Shown: positions 19,199-23,331 of the stretch, piece by piece
Layout: each line of letters opens with the position of its first letter
How positions within the stretch are numbered: the stretch's first letter is position 1
NCBI GenBank assembly: GCA_900752285.1
Contig: CAADUW010000157.1
Coordinates: 1 to 23,331, forward strand
DNA: 23,331 bases
Source of the DNA: an uncultured Oscillospiraceae bacterium
GTDB lineage: Bacteria > Bacillota > Clostridia > Oscillospirales > Oscillospiraceae
Direction: 5' to 3'
The notes under the pieces: generated by a model
Database searches by the model: none
What the model was told of the DNA's origin: nothing
The model's input: only the letters and a program-made list of their open reading frames with translations
Program-made: the position numbers and the translations under genes

Positions 19199-21478
19199 TT
19201 ACCTCCGTTTGATGGCAAAAAGATGCATGCCGTAGGGACGTACCGGGAAGGAAACGGCATCCTGCCGCGGCTCTCCGACAGGACGGCAGAACAGGTCTAC
19301 CGGCGTCAGTTCCGCTCCCGGAAGCCGGAATTCCATGTCTCTCCCCACGCCGGTCAGATCCCGCAGGGCAATCAGGAAGGTATCTCCCTCCCAGGCGGCA
19401 TAGTCCAGTTCCATTCCCTCCGGGATACCCGGCTGGCAGCCCCGGGCAAGCTCGCCTGCCCAGTGGGGGGCGTCCTCCGCCTCCTGCCGGGTGCAGCCCC
19501 GCAGGACGAACCGGTAGGAAAAATCGCCCTCCATCCACTGGGGGAAGTTGGTTCCCCACATATTATTGAAAAGATTAAAATACAGCCGGGGCTCCCGCCG
19601 GGGACCGTACTGCTTATGATATTCGTATACGCCGGGCGTCCCGATGCCGAAAAGCGGGGTATCGGGCGCGTAAACCGACAGGCACGCCCTTTCTCCCAGC
19701 AGAGTCACTTCCCGTTCCAGATTGAACATGGCGTGGTTGGCGCAGTCGGCAATGTCCCGCTCCGGATCCACAACACCGCCGGGCTTCCCGATCCGGATAT
19801 CCGCGTTCTCTGCAAAGGGGATCACAAAGCTTCCGGACTCTACGAAGGGGCTTGCTTCCTTGCCCGTCAGGCTCAGCTCCGCCAGCACATCTTCTTCCCG
19901 GAAGGTGAGCTTCAGACACAGAGTATGGCAGTCCCCATAAAGCCGGGCGCTTTCTCCCATGCGGAACTTCATCGTCAGGGTATCGTCCTCTACCGCATAG
20001 CCGTCAAACACCGGATAGAAGGTTTCATGGGGGCAGAAGGGATAGTTCTCCCGGCCGTAGTCCTGAATCCCCCAGGTGGTAAAGTAATAGCCGTAGGTGC
20101 GGAGAAACTCATTGATGTCGTCATAGCCATACCGGTCATACCGGTAGGACAGAGCGCCTTCCTCCCCCGCCTTGAGCAGGCAGGCATGCAGGCGGCCGTC
20201 GAACAGCTCCAGAATCTTTCCGGAAGCTGCGGAGAATTTCAGGGTATAGCGCCCGCCGGAAACCGTAACGGTATCTCCGGTCTTTTCCTCCCGAAGCGCA
20301 CAGTGCTTTTCCGGCTCTCCGGCGCTCAGGGGCAGATATGCCCCGATCCGATCCAGCACAAGCCTGGCGGTCTGTGCCCGTTCCGATTCCTCCGCCCAGG
20401 AACGCTCCATGAACCGATAGCGTTCCGTTTTCCGGGCTTCCCGGAAATCCTCCTTGTCATAGACACGATCCGGGCCCAGCCAGGTTTTCACATCCGCGCC
20501 CCAGGTGTGCTCGGTAAAGAGAGCACAGGCATCATAATACTGCTTCCACAGGTCCTCCAGTTCCGGAGGCAGGGTCTTTCCCTCCCGGAAAGTCTCGAAG
20601 GAAGCCATGTGCAGCTTCCGTGCCCGCTCCCGGCAGGTGCGGAGGGTGCGAACCTCGTGAGGATAGGAACCCACGCCATGGATCCAGGTATCCGCCAGAT
20701 CCTGCCGGACGACCGGCAGGCCAGACAGGTCGCACTTTGCCAGCTCCCGGTAAAAATCATCCATACTGCCGCAGACGATCTCCGCCTCCGGGCATGCCTC
20801 CTGGGCTTTTTCCGCCATTTTGCGGATCAGTCCCGCGCTCTGGGGGCCGCAGTTGTCGTGGGTATGCATCAGCGCCATGTACACGGGGAAGGGCCAGTCC
20901 TCCGGCGGTACCAGTCCCGTGCCGTAGCCGCCGGGAGAATACATGGTCAGAACCCGCCCGCCGGCAGGACTTTCCCAAAAGAAAAGTTCCGGCACACGGG
21001 GCGGCGTCGCAAACTCGTTGCAGCCCAGATGCAGGAACCGAATACCGGCCTGACTGAGCAGCTCGGGCAGCATCAGCCCATGCCCCGGAACATCCGTCAT
21101 TTTGGCAGACATAGGAATGGGCTTGTTGTATGCGCGCGCCAGCTCCCTGCTGTAGCGCAGGGACTGCATGTACTCGTCCGGCACGGAAAAATCCGTATGG
21201 GTCGTAAAGGGCAGACTGTGCCACACGATCTGCCCGTTTTCAATCAGTCTGTCCAGCTCCGGCTTCAGTGCCGGGTCACAGTGATTGCAGATGTGATACA
21301 GCGGCCAGGCGGGCATGGTCCACACGTAGCGGAGCTTGCCCATATCCTCCGTCGCACGGCAGGTCTCAATAACCTGCCGGAGCATTTCATTTCCGTAGCT
21401 GTGAATCACATTGGACGCAAGGTCCGTAAAACCGATGTCAAAGTGGGTCTTGAAGACCAGAATGATCTTTTTTACCAT
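19199..21478 (-). CDS. GH38-like DUF5054 family protein (putative alpha-mannosidase-like glycosidase)
   Basis: A 759-residue protein with an N-terminal barrel like that of GH38 alpha-mannosidases and a C-terminal beta-rich region. KTHFDIGFTD (His12, Asp14) matches the HxD zinc motif of GH38. MTDVPGHG (Asp129) aligns with the family's nucleophile region, HTHDN (about 205-209) is a further conserved patch, and His324 in FTEHTWGAD could be the last metal ligand. I recall this architecture as DUF5054; its biochemical activity is not established as far as I know. The ATG at 21478 is preceded by GAGGAGGAG. An in-frame extension to 21595 overlaps the HAD gene and is not supported. No signal peptide is seen. 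It probably acts on the same imported glycan as the other enzymes. Confidence 0.85.
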   Translation of the reverse strand: MVKKIILVFKTHFDIGFTDLASNVIHSYGNEMLRQVIETCRATEDMGKLRYVWTMPAWPLYHICNHCDPALKPELDRLIENGQIVWHSLPFTTHTDFSVPDEYMQSLRYSRELARAYNKPIPMSAKMTDVPGHGLMLPELLSQAGIRFLHLGCNEFATPPRVPELFFWESPAGGRVLTMYSPGGYGTGLVPPEDWPFPVYMALMHTHDNCGPQSAGLIRKMAEKAQEACPEAEIVCGSMDDFYRELAKCDLSGLPVVRQDLADTWIHGVGSYPHEVRTLRTCRERARKLHMASFETFREGKTLPPELEDLWKQYYDACALFTEHTWGADVKTWLGPDRVYDKEDFREARKTERYRFMERSWAEESERAQTARLVLDRIGAYLPLSAGEPEKHCALREEKTGDTVTVSGGRYTLKFSAASGKILELFDGRLHACLLKAGEEGALSYRYDRYGYDDINEFLRTYGYYFTTWGIQDYGRENYPFCPHETFYPVFDGYAVEDDTLTMKFRMGESARLYGDCHTLCLKLTFREEDVLAELSLTGKEASPFVESGSFVIPFAENADIRIGKPGGVVDPERDIADCANHAMFNLEREVTLLGERACLSVYAPDTPLFGIGTPGVYEYHKQYGPRREPRLYFNLFNNMWGTNFPQWMEGDFSYRFVLRGCTRQEAEDAPHWAGELARGCQPGIPEGMELDYAAWEGDTFLIALRDLTGVGRDMEFRLPGAELTPVDLFCRPVGEPRQDAVSFPVRPYGMHLFAIKRR

Positions 21479-21491
21479 GGGGCGCTCCTCC

Positions 21492-22022
21492 TCAGGAAAG
21501 CTTTGCGTCCAGTTTTTCCACCAGCGGCAGCAGCTCCTCCGGACAGGAAATGGTATAGTCCGGAGTCTCCTCCTCGCTGTGAGGAACCATGTCATACCGT
21601 TTTGACCAGCTCATGAGCACCGAGCGGATCCCGAAGCGGTTCGCGCCCAGAATATCCCGTTTGGTGTTGTTGCCAACCATAATGATCCGGTCCTTGTCCG
21701 CGTCGGTCAGGTTCATCAGGTCCATGGCCTTCTGGAACATGATCGGGGCGGGCTTTTCCTGTCCGTTTTCCTCGGAAATGGAGCGGGCGGAGAAAATCTT
21801 GTCCAGTCCGTTCTGGCACATGGTCCTGCGGAAGGACTCCGTCAGTCCGTCCGCTACCATCACGATCCGGTAACCCTCTTTATACAGCCTGAGCATAGTT
21901 TCCTTCGCGCCGGGGATGCAGTCGGCGCTCTGAACTACCCCAAAGGGGACCTTCCGTACCTCGCTGCCCTCGTCAATGATCGTATCGCCGATATCCGTAA
22001 AAATAATCAGTTTATGCTCCAT
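21492..22022 (-). CDS. HAD-like hydrolase with altered catalytic motifs
   Basis: A 176-residue HAD-fold protein without a large cap domain. Motif I reads FTDIGDTI: the nucleophile is Asp10, but the usual acid two residues later is Gly12, with Asp13 next. Motif II has ADG instead of SNG or TNG (Ala57 where Ser/Thr is expected). Motif III Lys90 in EKP is present. Motif IV is VGNNTKRD, with Asn118 in place of the first Asp and Asp123 kept. Some HAD subfamilies use DxGxT motifs, so it may still be a phosphatase, possibly for a sugar phosphate, but reduced or different activity is equally possible. AAGGA lies six bases before the ATG. It lies 15 bases after the araC-type gene and 13 bases before the DUF5054 gene. 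Confidence 0.85.
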   Translation of the reverse strand: MEHKLIIFTDIGDTIIDEGSEVRKVPFGVVQSADCIPGAKETMLRLYKEGYRIVMVADGLTESFRRTMCQNGLDKIFSARSISEENGQEKPAPIMFQKAMDLMNLTDADKDRIIMVGNNTKRDILGANRFGIRSVLMSWSKRYDMVPHSEEETPDYTISCPEELLPLVEKLDAKLS

Positions 22023-22037
22023 GTGGAATCCTTCTCT

Positions 22038-22976
22038 TCATTCGGATTTTCTCCGGCGGTTTCCCGGAGAAGCGGTTTCTTCCTGATTGGAAAGGGGCAC
22101 GGGAAATTGCAGCCGCACGCCGTCAATGGGAGACAGATAACTGCTGCCGGGATCCTTTAACACATTTTTCCGGTATTCCGACGGGGAAACTCCCACGTTT
22201 TTCTTAAACTCCTTGGAAAAATGGAACTGATCCCGATAACCTACCGAAACCGCTACCGTCTCAATGGGGAGCGTTGTGGTTTCCAGCAGGCTTGTGGCCT
22301 TTCGCATTCTGTAATAAATCAGATAATCCTTTGTGGAGAAGCCCGTCAGCTGCTTGAAAATGGTATAAAGTGCCTTTCGGGTCAATCCCACACTGCCGGC
22401 GACATCTTCAACGGAAATGTCGTCCTGATAATAAATGTCGATAAAATCCAGCGCCTTCATCAGATACATGGCAGGCGGGGCCGTCTGAAGCTCCGGTTCC
22501 TGCTGGGCATGATCCAGAAAGAAGGCAAATATGCTGTACATCTGCGCCATGATCGGGCAGTAGCGGTTGGCATGCCGGGTCGCTACATGCAGGAGGGTAT
22601 CAAACAGTCCCTCCAGCTCATGGTTCTGCGTGTCTTCCATCACGGGCGTAAAGGCCGTGATCTTGGCGCGGTTCAGGTAAGCGCCCACAAGGTACCCGGA
22701 AAAGCTGACCCAGGTCACATTCAGGGGCTTTCCGTGCTCGGACTTGATGACGGAGTCCTCATTGGGAAATACCACAAAGCACTCTCCCGCCTGGATCCTG
22801 TGGCTGGCCTTGCACTGGGTAAAGCTGCCCTTTCCTTCCTTCACAAAATAGAAGGAATAATAGTCCGGTGCGTAAAACTGCTCCAGCTCCACTTCCCGGT
22901 TCCCGCAGTTGTAGATATTCAGCGTAATATTCAAATGGGAGCGGTCACTGATGTGAATGCTCAGGTTTCTTTCCAT
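22038..22976 (-). CDS. AraC-family transcriptional regulator
   Basis: A 312-residue regulator. The N-terminal half (about 30-130) is a cupin-like sensing domain (YYSFYFVKEGKGSFT and AGECFVVFPNEDS). The C-terminal half has two helix-turn-helix motifs (about 188-209 and 238-260), the second ending in the family signature DQFHFSKEFKKNVGVSPSEYRK. The ATG at 22976 has AGGAGG nine bases upstream; a longer in-frame start would run through the promoter. It is the first gene of the seven-gene unit and very probably its sugar-responsive activator. The perfect inverted repeat at 23072-23111, just upstream of its promoter, is a candidate binding site. About 30 residues follow the DNA-binding domain as a Pro/Ser/Arg-rich tail. 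Confidence 0.93.
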   Translation of the reverse strand: MERNLSIHISDRSHLNITLNIYNCGNREVELEQFYAPDYYSFYFVKEGKGSFTQCKASHRIQAGECFVVFPNEDSVIKSEHGKPLNVTWVSFSGYLVGAYLNRAKITAFTPVMEDTQNHELEGLFDTLLHVATRHANRYCPIMAQMYSIFAFFLDHAQQEPELQTAPPAMYLMKALDFIDIYYQDDISVEDVAGSVGLTRKALYTIFKQLTGFSTKDYLIYYRMRKATSLLETTTLPIETVAVSVGYRDQFHFSKEFKKNVGVSPSEYRKNVLKDPGSSYLSPIDGVRLQFPVPLSNQEETASPGNRRRKSE

Positions 22977-23018
22977 AGTGTGTGCCTCCTGTTTCGGCAA
23001 AGCCGCAGTGCTGTTCCC

Positions 23019-23047
23019 ATTATACAAAAGCCAAAGGCCTGCTGCAA
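23019..23047 (-). promoter_or_regulatory. Promoter of the glycan-utilisation operon
   Basis: On the minus strand TTGCAG (23042-23047) and a perfect TATAAT (23019-23024) are separated by 17 bases. The inferred start near 23012 gives a 35-base leader before the araC-type ATG. No other promoter of this quality was noticed between the seven genes, whose gaps are 15 bases or less, so one transcript is likely. Confidence 0.72.
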
Positions 23048-23071
23048 GTCCATGAAATTTCCGTGCGGTGA

Positions 23072-23111
23072 GTTGACAGTGGAAAGTTACCGTCCACACT
23101 CCACTGTCAAC
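23072..23111. promoter_or_regulatory. Perfect inverted repeat upstream of the araC-type promoter
   Basis: The arms GTTGACAGTGGA (23072-23083) and TCCACTGTCAAC (23100-23111) are perfect 12-base reverse complements with a 16-base spacer. The nearest arm is 24 bases upstream of the -35 element, centred near -80, where AraC-type activators bind. No T-tract follows, which argues against it being simply the transporter gene's terminator, though it could serve as a 3' hairpin for that message. Confidence 0.5.
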
Positions 23112-23129
23112 CCGCCGCCAGATTTTGCT

Positions 23130-23331
23130 TTATTCCGTCTTGATGTATTTCCAGCAGGCGACCTGTCTGCCGTTTACCTCCGTCATGGGCGGAGCTTTCT
23201 TTCTGCACTGCTCTGTGCAGTACCGGCACCGGGGGTGGAAGTGGCAGCCCGTGGGCGGGTTCGCCGGGTTCGGCACCTCTCCCTCCAGAACTACCCGGTT
23301 GATCTTCACATCCGGGTCCGGCTGGGGCGCC
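23130..23331 (-). CDS. Opp/Dpp-type ABC transporter ATP-binding protein, C-terminal fragment
   Basis: The last 66 residues of a peptide/oligosaccharide transporter ATPase; the start and ATPase core lie beyond the right edge. The visible part is the typical C-terminal extension: [21 protein letters not shown], then Cys residues in RYCTEQC and a final [10 protein letters not shown]. The Cys cluster is characteristic of OppD/OppF-like subunits and can bind metal or an iron-sulfur cluster in some relatives. It ends in TAA, about 150 bases before the araC-type start, and a separate promoter follows. Since the downstream operon has no transporter of its own, this system is a plausible importer for its oligosaccharide. 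That link is inferred from position. Confidence 0.88.
   Translation of the reverse strand, partial: APQPDPDVKINRVVLEGEVPNPANPPTGCHFHPRCRYCTEQCRKKAPPMTEVNGRQVACWKYIKTE

Noticed and set aside
21479..21595. N-terminal extension of the DUF5054 protein
   Set aside because: It overlaps the HAD gene in another frame and is Arg/Trp-rich low-quality sequence; the ATG at 21478 has a strong ribosome-binding site and starts directly at the conserved domain.

Overview
This 23.3 kb window is a piece of a bacterial chromosome in which every convincing protein gene lies on the minus strand. The sequence is GC-rich, has strong GGAGG-type ribosome-binding sites, consensus sigma-A promoters, frequent TTG/GTG starts and Firmicutes-type RpoB/RpoC. 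Together with a LytTR/GHKL two-component system and a compact glycoside hydrolase operon, this points to a gut-type Clostridia, most likely Oscillospirales (Ruminococcaceae/Oscillospiraceae). That placement is inference from gene content and style, not from a database search.

Region by region in transcription order (right to left): (1) 23130-23331 is the 3' end of an Opp/Dpp-type ABC transporter ATPase that continues beyond the window. (2) 22976 down to 13497 is a tightly packed seven-gene unit with its own promoter and a strong terminator: AraC-family regulator, HAD-like protein, GH38-like DUF5054 protein, PhnP-like metallo-beta-lactamase-fold hydrolase, GH36 alpha-galactosidase, GH43-like protein and GH2 enzyme. 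None of the enzymes has a signal peptide, so the unit probably digests imported oligosaccharides in the cytoplasm. (3) 13179 down to 5727 is rpoB-rpoC with its own perfect TTGACA-17-TATAAT promoter and its own terminator. No ribosomal protein genes flank it. (4) 5365 down to 185 is a LytTR response regulator, a very short GHKL histidine kinase without a membrane sensor, and two half-size ABC exporters that overlap by ATGA and probably form a heterodimer. (5) 1-184 holds four successive inverted repeats and no gene.

The most unusual points are these. The seven-gene glycan operon has an unknown substrate and includes a phosphodiesterase-like MBL enzyme, a HAD protein with altered catalytic residues and a GH43-like protein with Asp at the expected Glu general-acid position. 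A plus-strand promoter/terminator pair faces the rpoB promoter head-on and could make an RNA of about 120 nt antisense to the start of the rpoB message. A perfect inverted repeat sits just upstream of the araC-type promoter, and another sits just upstream of the ABC exporter promoter. The two-component operon has a long leader with a possible 42-residue small ORF.
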